Shown: positions 14,926 through 24,383, counted from the first letter of the stretch. The stretch is DNA of 33,411 nucleotides from Nostoc sp. PA-18-2419 (GCF_005869855.1 NZ_SZNH01000033.1:53839-87249); one strand, 5' to 3'. Notes: generated by a model not told the origin, from the letters alone. Numbers and translations: made by a program.

Positions 14926-17130
14926 ATGATTTTTGATTCCCGTTCATACACAACTCTTGGCGATGTAAGTGTTTCTCGCACCATCACAGAAGTGAAGATG
15001 GACACTGCTCTCGAAGAAATTCTTTTCTATTTAAATTCTCAGCGAGGCGGCTTGCTCAAGAGCAGTTACGAATATCCAGGGAGATACAAGAGATGGGCGA
15101 TCGGATTTGTTAATCCTCCATTGGAATTGACTACACAGGATAATACTTTCACTGTGATAGCCTTAAATGAACGTGGTCAGGTACTTTTACCAATCCTATT
15201 AGAGTGCTTATCCAACTCCACACAACTTCATAAAATTACTCAAGTTAATAACTATCTTCTAGGCTTTGTTAAACCTGCAAAAAAATTATTTGCTGAAGAA
15301 GACCGGAGTAAACAACCTTCAGCGTTTACAGTTATCCGCGAAATCCTACATATTTTCTCTAGTCAAGAAGACGAGCATTTAGGATTGTATGGTGCGTTTG
15401 GTTATGATTTAGTTTTTCAGTTTGAGCCAATTTCTCATCGCTTAGAACGTCCTAAAGACCAGCGAGATTTAGTGCTTTATCTACCTGATGAACTAATAGT
15501 TGTTGACTACTATCAGCAACGTGGATTTCGTCTACAATATGAATTTGAAACAGTGTATGGTAGCACTAAGAATCTACCTAGAACAGGTGAGTCTGTAGAT
15601 TATCGCGGAAAACATCTTCTGCTAAATCAAAATGCCGACCATAAAGTAGGCGAATATGCTAAAAAGGTTGAACTTGCACTTGATTACTTCCGCCGAGGCG
15701 ATTTATTTGAAGTTGTTCCCAGTCAAAACTTTTTTGAAGCCTATGAAGAGCAACCAAGCAAACTATTTGAAACCTTAAAGGAAATAAATCCTAGTCCTTA
15801 TGGGTTTATTTTTAATTTAGGTGGAGAATATCTGATTGGTGCATCTCCAGAAATGTTTGTGCGGGTAGAAGGGAGGCGGGTAGAAACTTGTCCAATTAGT
15901 GGTACCATTAGCCGGGGACAAGATGCTCTTGATGATGCGGTGCAAATTCGTCAATTACTCAACTCCCACAAAGATGAAGCAGAGTTGACGATGTGTACTG
16001 ATGTCGATCGCAATGATAAATCTCGGATTTGCGAACCCGGTTCGGTACAAGTGATTGGGCGTCGTCAAATTGAATTATACAGCCACTTAATTCATACAGT
16101 AGATCATGTTGAAGGCACACTGCGATCGCAATTCGACGCTTTAGATGCCTTCTTGAGCCATACTTGGGCAGTTACAGTCACCGGCGCACCCAAAAGAGCC
16201 GCAATCGAATTTATCGAACAGCATGAAAAAAGCGCTCGACGTTGGTATGGTGGAGCAGTTGGTTATTTAAATTTCAATGGCAATTTAAATACTGGATTAA
16301 TTCTGCGGACAATCCGATTAAAAGACTGCATCGCCGAAGTGCGAGTTGGTGCTACTGTCCTTTATGACTCTATACCACAAGCAGAAGAACAAGAAACAAT
16401 TACTAAAGCTGCTGCTTTATTTGAGACGATTCGGCGTGTTAAGCAAGCAAGTAAGAAAATTGATGAATCTAAGTCTATAAAATTAAGTAAACGCATCCCA
16501 GATGTAAAATCTGACAAACACATCTTATTAATAGACTATGAAGATTCATTTGTTCATACCTTAGCCAATTACATTCGCCAAACTGGTGCAAGCGTCACCA
16601 CACTTCGTCATGGATTTTCTGACTCACTTTTCGATACCCAACGACCTGATTTAGTTGTTTTATCTCCCGGCCCTGGTAGACCAAATGATTTTCGGGTTCC
16701 GCAGACTGTCCGCGCAATTCTCCATCGCCAAATTCCCATTTTCGGAGTTTGTTTAGGACTGCAAGGCATCGTAGAAGCTTTTGGTGGAGAATTAGGAGTT
16801 CTCAACTATCCTCAACATGGTAAATCCTCACGGATTTTCGTCACTGATTCAAATTCCGTGACCTTCCAAAACTTACCGCAATCATTTACAGTAGGCAGAT
16901 ACCACTCATTGTTTGCTCTACCCCAACATTTGCCAAAAGAATTGAAGGTGACAGCGATTTCTGATGACGATGTAATTATGGGCATTGAACATCAGACACT
17001 TCCCATCGCCGCCGTTCAGTTTCATCCCGAATCAATCATGACTTTAGCCGGAGAAGTCGGGCTGGAAATCATTAAAAATGTCGTAAGTGCATATACGCAA
17101 ACTCAACAGTCATTGGTCATTGGTCATTAG
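14926..17130 (+). CDS. trpE: Fused anthranilate synthase TrpE-TrpG
   Basis: The 734-aa enzyme converts chorismate and glutamine to anthranilate, the first step of tryptophan synthesis. The TrpE part (about 1-510) has PISGTISRG, CTDVDRNDKSRIC, TGAPK and GAVGYLNFNGNLNTGL. After a short linker (about 505-530) the glutamine amidotransferase part has LSPGPGRP, the nucleophile in FGVCLGLQG (C609) and the His-Glu pair in FHPES (H700, E702). The fused arrangement occurs in rhizobia and in filamentous cyanobacteria as an extra copy. The tryptophan-sensing motif, LLES-S in regulated TrpE, reads LLKSS (43-47), suggesting altered feedback inhibition. ATG at 14926 is used; M25 is an alternative start. The C-terminal VIGH and the stop derive from a TGGTCAT heptamer repeat. 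Confidence 0.95.
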   Translation: MIFDSRSYTTLGDVSVSRTITEVKMDTALEEILFYLNSQRGGLLKSSYEYPGRYKRWAIGFVNPPLELTTQDNTFTVIALNERGQVLLPILLECLSNSTQLHKITQVNNYLLGFVKPAKKLFAEEDRSKQPSAFTVIREILHIFSSQEDEHLGLYGAFGYDLVFQFEPISHRLERPKDQRDLVLYLPDELIVVDYYQQRGFRLQYEFETVYGSTKNLPRTGESVDYRGKHLLLNQNADHKVGEYAKKVELALDYFRRGDLFEVVPSQNFFEAYEEQPSKLFETLKEINPSPYGFIFNLGGEYLIGASPEMFVRVEGRRVETCPISGTISRGQDALDDAVQIRQLLNSHKDEAELTMCTDVDRNDKSRICEPGSVQVIGRRQIELYSHLIHTVDHVEGTLRSQFDALDAFLSHTWAVTVTGAPKRAAIEFIEQHEKSARRWYGGAVGYLNFNGNLNTGLILRTIRLKDCIAEVRVGATVLYDSIPQAEEQETITKAAALFETIRRVKQASKKIDESKSIKLSKRIPDVKSDKHILLIDYEDSFVHTLANYIRQTGASVTTLRHGFSDSLFDTQRPDLVVLSPGPGRPNDFRVPQTVRAILHRQIPIFGVCLGLQGIVEAFGGELGVLNYPQHGKSSRIFVTDSNSVTFQNLPQSFTVGRYHSLFALPQHLPKELKVTAISDDDVIMGIEHQTLPIAAVQFHPESIMTLAGEVGLEIIKNVVSAYTQTQQSLVIGH

Positions 17131-17137
17131 CCAAACA

Positions 17138-17316
17138 GGGCATTGGCAGTGTGGGAGGAAAAGGAAGTGTGGGAAGGGTGGTCGGTGTGGGGGGAAAGAT
17201 TTCTTCTTCATCCTCCTACACTCCCCACACTCCCCCATCTCCCCCTGCCCCCTGCCCCCTGCCCCTCTGCCCCCTCTGCCCCGCCCCTCTGCCCCCCCTA
17301 CTCCCCCCAGCAGTTT
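17138..17316. repeat. Purine/pyrimidine imperfect hairpin and C-rich simple sequence before trpC
   Basis: After GGGCATTGGCAG a G/A-rich arm (17150-17198) faces a C/T-rich arm (17203-17240) that includes CACTCCCCACACTCCCC (17219-17235). Runs of CCCCTGC-type units follow to 17310. The same GCATTGGCAG start and the same 17-mer recur at 28110 and 28167, defining a dispersed family. It reads open in the trpC frame from 17143 but the translation is low complexity. It separates trpE from trpC and removes any visible ribosome site for trpC. Confidence 0.7.
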
Positions 17317-18147
17317 ATGACTAACCAAGTTGCCCCTCCCCGCCATATTCTCGAAGAAATTGTGTTGCATAAAAAGAAAGAAGTCACAAAAATGCAGCAA
17401 GAACTGCCTTTAACCTCCTTGCGACAACAGTTAAATGCAGCCCCGACTGTGCGAAATTTCTTGACTGCTTTGCAGGAAAATCCTAGCCAACCTAGCTTAA
17501 TTGCCGAGGTTAAAAAAGCATCACCAAGCCGGGGAATTATCCGCGCAGATTTTGACCCAGTAGCTATTGCTCAAGCTTATGAACGAGGTGGTGCAGCTTG
17601 TTTATCAGTCCTGACTGACCAAAAGTTTTTTCAGGGCAGTTTTGATAATCTGCGGGCTGTGCGATTAGAAGTAGCATTACCTTTACTGTGCAAGGAGTTT
17701 ATCATTGATCGCTATCAAATTTATTTAGCACGGACAGCAGGTGCAGATGCAGTCTTATTGATTGCCGCCATTTTATCAAACCAAGAACTCCAAGACTTTT
17801 TACAACTAATTCATAACTTGGGCATGAATGCACTGGTGGAAGTGCATACCTTGGCTGAACTGGATCGAGTCTTAGAGCTTGACGACTTACGTTTAGTAGG
17901 AATCAACAACCGCAACCTCGAAGATTTTACCCTTGATTTAGGAACAACACAGCAACTTTTAGCAGAGCGTCAACAACAATTACAAAGCTTGGATATCACC
18001 GTCGTCAGCGAGTCTGGATTGTATACACCCGCTGATTTAGCTCTTGTCGCCGAAGCTGGTGCCCGTGCAGTTTTAATCGGAGAATCTTTAGTTAAACAAA
18101 CCGATGTAGAGCAAGCTGTACGCACTTTGGTAATTCGTAATTCCTAA
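17317..18147 (+). CDS. trpC: Indole-3-glycerol phosphate synthase
   Basis: The 276-aa TIM-barrel enzyme converts carboxyphenylaminodeoxyribulose phosphate to indole-3-glycerol phosphate. Characteristic blocks are [13 protein letters not shown] near the N-terminus, [21 protein letters not shown] (shortened here, contains the catalytic KxSPS lysine), [41 protein letters not shown] and VSESGLYTP. The start is placed at ATG 17317 ([16 protein letters not shown]). The same frame stays open upstream to 17143, but that part is translated C-rich repeat and does not belong to the family. The last residues VIRNS come from an ATTCGTA heptamer repeat at the stop. It belongs to the cluster's dedicated tryptophan set; trpF, the preceding step, is absent here. 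Confidence 0.94.
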   Translation: MTNQVAPPRHILEEIVLHKKKEVTKMQQELPLTSLRQQLNAAPTVRNFLTALQENPSQPSLIAEVKKASPSRGIIRADFDPVAIAQAYERGGAACLSVLTDQKFFQGSFDNLRAVRLEVALPLLCKEFIIDRYQIYLARTAGADAVLLIAAILSNQELQDFLQLIHNLGMNALVEVHTLAELDRVLELDDLRLVGINNRNLEDFTLDLGTTQQLLAERQQQLQSLDITVVSESGLYTPADLALVAEAGARAVLIGESLVKQTDVEQAVRTLVIRNS

Positions 18148-18189
18148 TTATTTACTCATCTATTCCCGATGTTGCTTTGAGGCAATTAT

Positions 18190-19143
18190 ATGAAAGCGAT
18201 GGCGATCGCCAACTTCGGAAGTCCAGAGGTGTTTGTAGAAACTGAAGTGAATAAACTGACACCAAGGAACAACGAAGTTTTAGTCAAGGTTTATGCCACC
18301 TCAGTTAACCCAGCCGACTGCGGGATGCGTCAAGGAAGTTTCGGCCCCAGAGTCAAATTACCTGCAATTCTTGGATTTGACGTTTCAGGTGTCGTTGAAG
18401 CTGTTGGCGAAAATGTTAAGGATTTTCAGGTAGGTGACGAAGTTTATTATGCGATCCCCCATGAGCAAGGCGGCGGTGCTAATGCGGAGTATCATGTCGC
18501 AAATGAATCAATTATTGCCAAAAAGCCTGCAAATATATCGCATTTAGAAGCTGCTAGCGTACCTGTAGCGGGGGGTACAGCATGGGCTGCACTGATTACC
18601 AGGGCAAATATCAAAGTCGGTGAAATTGTTTTAATTCATGGTGGTGCTGGCGGTGTCGGTACGTTCGCCATTCAAATAGCTAAAGCAGCAGGCGCTTACG
18701 TTTACACAACCTGTGGTAGTTATGATAGCGATTTTGTCAAGTCTCTTGGCGCAGATAGAGCAATTGATTACCGGAACGAAGACTTTATCAACATCATTAT
18801 GCAAGAAACCAATGGTCAAGGAGTTGATGTAATTTTTACTACCGTTAGTGGTGAAATTTTAGCTAAAAGTTTAGCGGTTACAAAAGCTGATGGTCGCGCT
18901 GTAACTATAACAGGCGTGACGGGTGACCTCAACTTCGCTATTTTCAAAAATATTACTGTCCACTTTACACACTTAGACCAAACCCGCCCTAAGCTTGATG
19001 CCTTAAGAACCTTAATTGAACGGGGTCAAATTAAACCCGTTGTTGGAAAGACTTTTGAACTTTATCAGTTAGCCCAAGCTCATAAAACCTTAGAGGAAGG
19101 CGGCGAGGGTGTACGCGGCAAAATTATTGTGCAAATTGTATAA
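18190..19143 (+). CDS. NADPH:quinone oxidoreductase-like MDR protein
   Basis: The 317-aa medium-chain dehydrogenase/reductase lacks zinc-binding cysteine clusters. The N-terminal catalytic domain shows SVNPADCGMRQG (38-49) and LGFDVSGVVEAVG (61-73). The cofactor domain shows LIHGGAGGVGTFAIQIAKAAG (148 on, GGAGGVG at 151-157), which binds NADPH in this family. It starts 42 bp after trpC at ATG, in the same direction. Members reduce quinones, enones or activated double bonds. I do not recall this gene in the Nostoc punctiforme scytonemin operon, where trpC is followed by trpA. It could act on an enone or quinone-methide intermediate, or reduce scytonemin itself, but it may be a passenger. The neighbouring tandem repeat suggests a rearrangement at this spot. 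Confidence 0.85.
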   Translation: MKAMAIANFGSPEVFVETEVNKLTPRNNEVLVKVYATSVNPADCGMRQGSFGPRVKLPAILGFDVSGVVEAVGENVKDFQVGDEVYYAIPHEQGGGANAEYHVANESIIAKKPANISHLEAASVPVAGGTAWAALITRANIKVGEIVLIHGGAGGVGTFAIQIAKAAGAYVYTTCGSYDSDFVKSLGADRAIDYRNEDFINIIMQETNGQGVDVIFTTVSGEILAKSLAVTKADGRAVTITGVTGDLNFAIFKNITVHFTHLDQTRPKLDALRTLIERGQIKPVVGKTFELYQLAQAHKTLEEGGEGVRGKIIVQIV

Positions 19144-19228
19144 ATTAATACTTATAATTTATCACTGGTTATTAGTTTCTGCTTTTTTGTAAAGCATTAC
19201 CTATGACTCAAATCTCGAACTTAAAAAA

Positions 19229-19546
19229 ATGGAGTTCAAATACTCATTAATGGAGCTAAAAGACTCATTAATGAAGTTCAAAGCCTCATTAATGGAGATA
19301 AAAGGCTCATTAACAGAGTTCAAACACTCATTAACAGAGTTCAAACACTCATTAATGGAGCTAAAAGGCTCATTAATGGAGTTCAAAGCCTCATTAATGA
19401 AGCTAAAAGACTCATTAATGAAGTTCAAAGCCTCATTAATGAAGCTAAAAGACTCATTAATGAAGTTCAAAGCCTCATTAATGAAGCTAAAAGACTCATT
19501 AATGAAGTTCAAAGCCTCATTAATGGAGGTAAAAGGCTCATTCGCC
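19229..19546. repeat. 21-bp tandem repeat, 15 units, open in frame on both strands
   Basis: About fifteen 21-bp units, mostly alternating GAAGTTCAAAGCCTCATTAAT and GAAGCTAAAAGACTCATTAAT in their last eight copies. The first seven are more diverged, some with ACAGAG in place of ATGGAG. Because 21 is a multiple of 3, the plus strand reads as a 106-aa frame (19229-19549) of heptads such as MKLKDSL and MKFKASL, with hydrophobic residues at positions 3 and 7 like a coiled coil. The minus strand also stays open (19201-19512, INEALNF/INESFSF heptads). There is no ribosome site and no homology, so it is called a repeat. A small coiled-coil protein cannot be excluded. Confidence 0.8.
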
Positions 19547-19669
19547 TAGTCCTCAGTTCCCAGTCTCCTGCTACAAAAGCTCGACAACAAAAAATCTAGC
19601 GCCAACATGCTGATTACTAATTGTTGATTATTTCAGAACTTATTAACCAATCATTAACTATTTTTCCGG

Positions 19670-20503
19670 ATGACTTCTATCTCTGCTGACTTTCAAACTT
19701 TACGCGATCGCCAACAGTGTGCTTTAATCCCTTTTATCACCGCAGGCGATCCTAACTTAGAAACTACTGCCGAAGCTTTACGCATTTTAGATCGCAATGG
19801 TGCTGACTTCATTGAGTTGGGCGTTCCCTACTCCGATCCTCTAGCAGATGGGCCTGTAATTCAAGCAGCAGCAACTCGCGCTTTGCAAAAAGGCACGAAA
19901 TTAGAGCAAGTGTTAGAGATGTTACAAGGGGTGAGTCCTAGCCTGAAAGCACCAATAATTCTATTTACTTACTACAATCCCATTTTGTACCGGGGTATTA
20001 AAGCATTTTTAAGAGAAATTGCTGCTGCTGGGGTGCAAGGGTTGGTAGTACCAGACTTACCCTTAGAAGAGGCAGAAGAATTAATCCAGACTGCTGCATC
20101 TTTTGGAATTGAAGTAATTTTACTTGTAGCTCCTACCAGTTCTAGAGATAGAATTGAAGCGATCGCTCGTCAATCTCAAGGATTTATCTACTTGGTGAGC
20201 GTTACAGGAGTTACAGGTATCCGCTCTCAACTCCAAAACCGCGTAAAGCATTTAATCACAGATTTGCGAAGCGTCACCGATAAACCCATTGGCGTTGGTT
20301 TTGGCATCTCAGAACCAGAACAAGCACACCAAGTAAAACAATGGGGTGCAGATGCAGTGATTGTTGGTAGCGCCTTTGTCAAACGCTTAGCCGAAGGTAG
20401 CCCAACTGAAGGATTGCAAGCACTAGAAAAGCTTTGTCAAGAACTTAAAACAGCGATTACAGAAAGTCAGCGCCAAAGTCCATCTCTTCAAGAGGTGAGA
20501 TAA
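19670..20503 (+). CDS. trpA: Tryptophan synthase alpha subunit
   Basis: The 277-aa TIM-barrel subunit cleaves indole-3-glycerol phosphate to indole, which is channelled to TrpB. The catalytic residues sit in [16 protein letters not shown]: Glu49 and Asp60, the same numbering as in E. coli. PFITAGDPN (21-29), the [11 protein letters not shown] loop and [19 protein letters not shown] phosphate-binding segments are present. Start is ATG; only a weak CCGG precedes it. It is separated from trpC by the oxidoreductase gene and a tandem repeat, and from trpB by the tyrosinase gene, so the usual trpB-trpA neighbours are split here. Confidence 0.96.
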   Translation: MTSISADFQTLRDRQQCALIPFITAGDPNLETTAEALRILDRNGADFIELGVPYSDPLADGPVIQAAATRALQKGTKLEQVLEMLQGVSPSLKAPIILFTYYNPILYRGIKAFLREIAAAGVQGLVVPDLPLEEAEELIQTAASFGIEVILLVAPTSSRDRIEAIARQSQGFIYLVSVTGVTGIRSQLQNRVKHLITDLRSVTDKPIGVGFGISEPEQAHQVKQWGADAVIVGSAFVKRLAEGSPTEGLQALEKLCQELKTAITESQRQSPSLQEVR

Positions 20504-20591
20504 ATTCACCCGCAGACTTAGTAAATAGCGAATAAAGGATTAATTTCTTTTTCTCCCGTCTGCCCTCCTGCCCTCTGCTTCCATTAAGAGA

Positions 20592-21821
20592 ATGAAACTT
20601 CTGCTGAAATCTGTCAAAATATTAATTTATAGCTTACTTCTAGTTAGCACCTGTGCGCTTACAGTCTTCGCGCATGATCCCACTGACCACGGACAATACA
20701 AATACCATTGGAATTACAATTTACCCGGACAACAGGGTTATTCAACTGTCAGAAAAAACGTAAATGACCTGACTAAAGCAGAGAAAACAGCCTTAGTCAA
20801 GGCTATCAAAACCTTAAAAACAACAATTCCCGCAGGTAGCAAAATCAGTATTTATGACCAATTCGTTGCCATACATCTAGGGGCAACACGCTTGATTCAT
20901 AACCATAAAGGGCATTCCAATGGTTCTGTTCAAGAACTTGCTCATGAAAATGCCGCATTTTTCCCTTGGCATCGAGAATATATCCGCAGATTTGAACAAG
21001 CTCTACAAGCAGTAGACCCAACTGTTAGTCTGCCATACTGGGATTGGACAGACGCCAAAGCACTCGATGTGATTTTTAATGATGACTTTCTTGGTTCTAA
21101 CGGTCAAGGAGTAACCATCAAAATTCCAAATCAGGGCAATTTTACAGGTGGGCCTGTGCCTGGGGCTTTTTCGGCGGCAAATGGCTGGGTTATGAATCCA
21201 GCATTAAACATTGATCCAGATACCGGAACATCCTTAGGCACATCACTAGTGCGGTTTCTGAGAGTACCCCCTGCCAGCGATTATCCTTTGCCCAAAAAAG
21301 ATATTCAGCGTGTCCTTAGTCTTAATAACTATTCTCTATTTCGCCCTGCTTTGGAAGGATTTATCTCTGTAGATGAGCAAGGTAAAGTCACTCCCGGAGG
21401 ATTCCTCCACAACTACATTCATGGCTTAGTCGGTGGCGTGCAGATAGACGCGAGTACCACACCCATAACCTTTAAAAGTCTGGGTACGATGGCCAATATT
21501 CCAAGTTCGCCTTATGACCCTGTGTTTTGGTTGCATCATGCCAATGTAGACCGCCTCTGGGCCCAATGGCAAGACAACGGCCATCAAGGTAGCAATTTTT
21601 ATCCTGCTGATGGTGGTCAGCCTTATGGACACAATCTTAAAGACTTAATGTGGCCTTGGGACGGTGGCATGTCTACACCTAAAGCTACGGCGTTAGGAAA
21701 TTTAGTACCCCTATTACCAAAATTTGACTCTAACGATTTGGTGCGGCCTATAGACGTTTTGAATCACAGAAAACTGGGCTATACCTACAAAACCTCTGAA
21801 AATCAAAAGCAAAAAAGTTAG
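20592..21821 (+). CDS. Exported tyrosinase (type-3 copper polyphenol oxidase)
   Basis: The 409-aa protein has a signal peptide (hydrophobic 8-25, cleavage near VFA at 25-27), so it acts in the periplasm or beyond. The CuA site has H95 (AIHLG), H118 (AHENAAFFPWHREY) and H127. The CuB site has H273 and H277 (HNYIH) and H316 (DPVFWLHHANVDRLWAQWQ). All six copper ligands are present, and so is the PYWDW motif. Tyrosinases oxidise phenols to catechols and quinones. In the scytonemin cluster (called tyrP in some literature) it is a candidate for oxidising the phenolic half-molecules or their coupling, but its necessity is not shown by sequence. It sits between trpA and trpB; a C/T-rich stretch (20549-20580) precedes its ATG. 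Confidence 0.93.
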   Translation: MKLLLKSVKILIYSLLLVSTCALTVFAHDPTDHGQYKYHWNYNLPGQQGYSTVRKNVNDLTKAEKTALVKAIKTLKTTIPAGSKISIYDQFVAIHLGATRLIHNHKGHSNGSVQELAHENAAFFPWHREYIRRFEQALQAVDPTVSLPYWDWTDAKALDVIFNDDFLGSNGQGVTIKIPNQGNFTGGPVPGAFSAANGWVMNPALNIDPDTGTSLGTSLVRFLRVPPASDYPLPKKDIQRVLSLNNYSLFRPALEGFISVDEQGKVTPGGFLHNYIHGLVGGVQIDASTTPITFKSLGTMANIPSSPYDPVFWLHHANVDRLWAQWQDNGHQGSNFYPADGGQPYGHNLKDLMWPWDGGMSTPKATALGNLVPLLPKFDSNDLVRPIDVLNHRKLGYTYKTSENQKQKS

Positions 21822-21860
21822 AACGAAAGTAAAAAACTTAAAATCAAAGGATTTTCGACT

Positions 21861-23102
21861 ATGGTAAGCATACAAAACATCAACACTACAATTTCACCTA
21901 TGGCTGTGCTACCTGACCTTTTAGGCAGGTTTGGACAATTCGGTGGTAAGTATGTCCCCGAAACCTTAATGCCTGCATTAAGTGAGTTAGAAGCCGCATA
22001 TCATCAATATCGTAATGAGCCGAGTTTCCAAGCAGAACTACAAAACTTACTGCGGGATTATGTGGGACGACCCAGCCCATTATATTTTGCTGAACGTCTG
22101 ACAACAAACTATGCTAGACCAGATGGCACGGGTCCGCAAATCTACTTAAAACGTGAAGATTTAAATCATACGGGCGCTCACAAAATCAACAATGCTTTAG
22201 CTCAGGTGTTACTCGCAAAACGCATGGGCAAGCAACGAATTATCGCAGAAACAGGTGCAGGTCAGCACGGGGTAGCAACTGCAACAGTGTGTGCGCGGTT
22301 TGGTTTGAAATGCGTGATTTACATGGGCGTCCACGATATGGAACGCCAAGCCCTCAACGTGTTTCGGATGAAGTTGATGGGGGCAGAAGTGCGCCCAGTG
22401 GAAGCAGGAACGGGAACCCTCAAGGATGCAACTTCCGAGGCAATTCGGGATTGGGTGACCAACGTAGAAACAACCCATTACATCCTGGGTTCTGTTGCAG
22501 GGCCCCATCCCTACCCAATGATTGTACGTGACTTCCATGCTGTAATTGGGGTAGAAACTCGCGCTCAATGTCAGGAAAAATGGGGAGGGCTACCAGATAT
22601 CTTACTGGCTTGTGTGGGTGGAGGTTCCAATGCGATCGGCTTGTTCTATGAGTTTGTGAATGAACCAACTGTACGCCTAATTGGAGTAGAGGCGGCTGGT
22701 GAAGGTGTAGATACAGAAAAACACGCTGCTACCTTGACAAAAGGAAAAATAGGTGTACTACACGGTGCGATGAGTTATCTACTGCAAGACGATGATGGTC
22801 AAGTAGTGGAAGCGCATTCGATTAGTGCCGGACTAGATTATCCTGGTGTCGGGCCTGAGCATAGTTATTTAAAGGATCGTGGTCGCGCTGAATATTACAG
22901 CGTTACCGATAAGCAAGCCTTAGAAGCTTTTCAGAGACTTTCACAACTAGAAGGGATTATTCCAGCTCTAGAAACAGCTCATGCGATCGCTTATCTAGAA
23001 TTTCTTTGTCCTCAGTTAGAAGGCAGTCCGCACATCGTCATCAATTGCTCTGGTAGAGGTGATAAAGATGTGCAAACTGTAGCAAAAGTCATTAATCATT
23101 AG
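21861..23102 (+). CDS. trpB: Tryptophan synthase beta subunit
   Basis: The 413-aa PLP enzyme condenses indole with serine to form tryptophan. Motifs include [16 protein letters not shown] (22-37), the PLP lysine K108 in [23 protein letters not shown], the phosphate loop GGGSNAIG, and SGRGDKD near the end. It is a standard TrpB1 that should partner TrpA. AAAGG about 10 bases upstream is a possible ribosome site. The final VINH and stop (GTCATTAATCATTAG) resemble the heptamer repeats seen at other gene ends in this cluster. trpD starts 20 bp downstream, consistent with one transcript. Confidence 0.96.
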   Translation: MVSIQNINTTISPMAVLPDLLGRFGQFGGKYVPETLMPALSELEAAYHQYRNEPSFQAELQNLLRDYVGRPSPLYFAERLTTNYARPDGTGPQIYLKREDLNHTGAHKINNALAQVLLAKRMGKQRIIAETGAGQHGVATATVCARFGLKCVIYMGVHDMERQALNVFRMKLMGAEVRPVEAGTGTLKDATSEAIRDWVTNVETTHYILGSVAGPHPYPMIVRDFHAVIGVETRAQCQEKWGGLPDILLACVGGGSNAIGLFYEFVNEPTVRLIGVEAAGEGVDTEKHAATLTKGKIGVLHGAMSYLLQDDDGQVVEAHSISAGLDYPGVGPEHSYLKDRGRAEYYSVTDKQALEAFQRLSQLEGIIPALETAHAIAYLEFLCPQLEGSPHIVINCSGRGDKDVQTVAKVINH

Positions 23103-23122
23103 TCCTTTGCTAATAACCGATT

Positions 23123-24244
23123 ATGATAGCTCTAACTCAAATACCATCTGATAACATCTCCCTCGCTTCTGAGTTCTACAACTGGCCAGCTTTATTGCAA
23201 CAATTGCTCAATCGGCAATCGTTGACGGTTTCCCAAGCTGCGGATCTGATGCAAGGTTGGCTGGTAAATGCCATTCCCCAGGTTCTATCAGGAGCGATTT
23301 TAGCTGCGATTCAAGCTAAAGGCGTATCTGCTCAAGAATTAGTAGGCATGGCCAGCGTCTTGCAATCCCAAAGGCTAGAAACTGGGCAAGAGTTTTCCCA
23401 GTCCCCAGTACTGAGTACTCAATCCCCAACTCCTCTAATTGACACCTGTGGAACTGGTGGAGATGGCGCTTCAACTTTTAACATTTCTACTGCTGTTGCT
23501 TTTGTTGCCGCAGCCGCAGGGGTTAAAGTTGCCAAGCATGGCAATCGTTCCGCATCTAGCAAGGCGGGTTCTGCTGATGTGTTGGAAGCTTTGGGTATAA
23601 ATCTTAACGCCACTCCTGAGAAAGTACAAGCAGCAGTGGGTGAGGTGGGAATTACCTTTTTATTTGCTCCCGGGTGGCATCCGGCACTCAAAGCCGTTGC
23701 AACTTTGCGACAAACTTTGAAAGTGCGGACTATTTTTAACTTGCTTGGCCCACTAGTAAATCCGATGCGACCGACAGGGCAAATTATTGGTGTCAACGAC
23801 CCGCTTTTACTTGAAGAGATTGTTCAAGCTTTATCCCAATTGGGATGTCAGCAAGCGATCGCTCTCCACGGACGAGAACGTTTAGATGAGGCTGGTTTGG
23901 CAGATGTCACTGACTTGGCTATACTCCGAGGTAAGGAAATGTATTGCCTAACACTCAATCCTCAAGAACTTGGTTTGAATTTTGCACCAACTGCGGCCTT
24001 GCATGGTGGAGATGTCCAACAAAATGCCGAAATCTTGAAGGTAGTTTTGCAAGGTAAAGGCACTCAAGCGCAACAGGATGTAGTTGCTTTAAATACAGCC
24101 TTAGCATTACAAGTAGGCAAAGCTATTGATGGAGAAACTGATGTTTTGACAAGTTATGTCAAAGGTATTGCCTTTGCAAAAGAAATTCTGCAAAGTGGTG
24201 CTGCTTGGGCAAAGCTAGAACAACTTGCACAATTTCTGCACTAG
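23123..24244 (+). CDS. trpD: Anthranilate phosphoribosyltransferase
   Basis: The 373-aa enzyme joins anthranilate and PRPP. The PRPP-binding loop [17 protein letters not shown] (107-123) and [21 protein letters not shown] (starting about 138) are intact, with [12 protein letters not shown] and [13 protein letters not shown] further on. About eleven residues ([11 protein letters not shown], near 91-101) just before the PRPP loop are encoded by AGTCCCCAGTACTGAGTACT-like sequence. That resembles simple intergenic repeats more than a TrpD segment; it may be an in-frame repeat insertion in a surface linker. The start is ATG, 20 bp after trpB. A 300-bp repeat-bearing gap separates it from aroG. Confidence 0.95.
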   Translation: MIALTQIPSDNISLASEFYNWPALLQQLLNRQSLTVSQAADLMQGWLVNAIPQVLSGAILAAIQAKGVSAQELVGMASVLQSQRLETGQEFSQSPVLSTQSPTPLIDTCGTGGDGASTFNISTAVAFVAAAAGVKVAKHGNRSASSKAGSADVLEALGINLNATPEKVQAAVGEVGITFLFAPGWHPALKAVATLRQTLKVRTIFNLLGPLVNPMRPTGQIIGVNDPLLLEEIVQALSQLGCQQAIALHGRERLDEAGLADVTDLAILRGKEMYCLTLNPQELGLNFAPTAALHGGDVQQNAEILKVVLQGKGTQAQQDVVALNTALALQVGKAIDGETDVLTSYVKGIAFAKEILQSGAAWAKLEQLAQFLH

Positions 24245-24304
24245 ACAAATCTCTCCTCAAGCTTCCCTTTGCTTCATGACCTAAAGTTTACACACAATTC
24301 TCTT

Positions 24305-24383
24305 GACCTGCACTCTCAATGCATCGACCTGCACTCTTAATGCATCGACCTGCACTCTTAATGCATTGACCTGCAATCTTAAG
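24305..24383 (+). repeat. 21-bp tandem repeat, 3.8 units, between trpD and aroG
   Basis: Three full units of GACCTGCACTC(T/C)(C/T)AATGCAT(C/T) (24305-24325, 24326-24346, 24347-24367) and a partial fourth (24368-24383). The unit length equals that of the array at 19229-19546, and both contain an ACTC-TTAATG-like core, so the two may belong to one repeat family. No open frame of interest. Confidence 0.75.

Noticed and set aside
17143-17316. Upstream extension of trpC
   Set aside because: The added residues are translated C-rich simple sequence; homology to TrpC starts only after ATG 17317.
19229-19546. CRISPR array
   Set aside because: The 21-bp units are directly tandem with no unique spacers, so this is a simple tandem repeat; the same holds for 24305-24383.
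22209-22668. Overlapping minus-strand frames inside trpB
   Set aside because: Shadows of a highly conserved gene with no start signals or homology.
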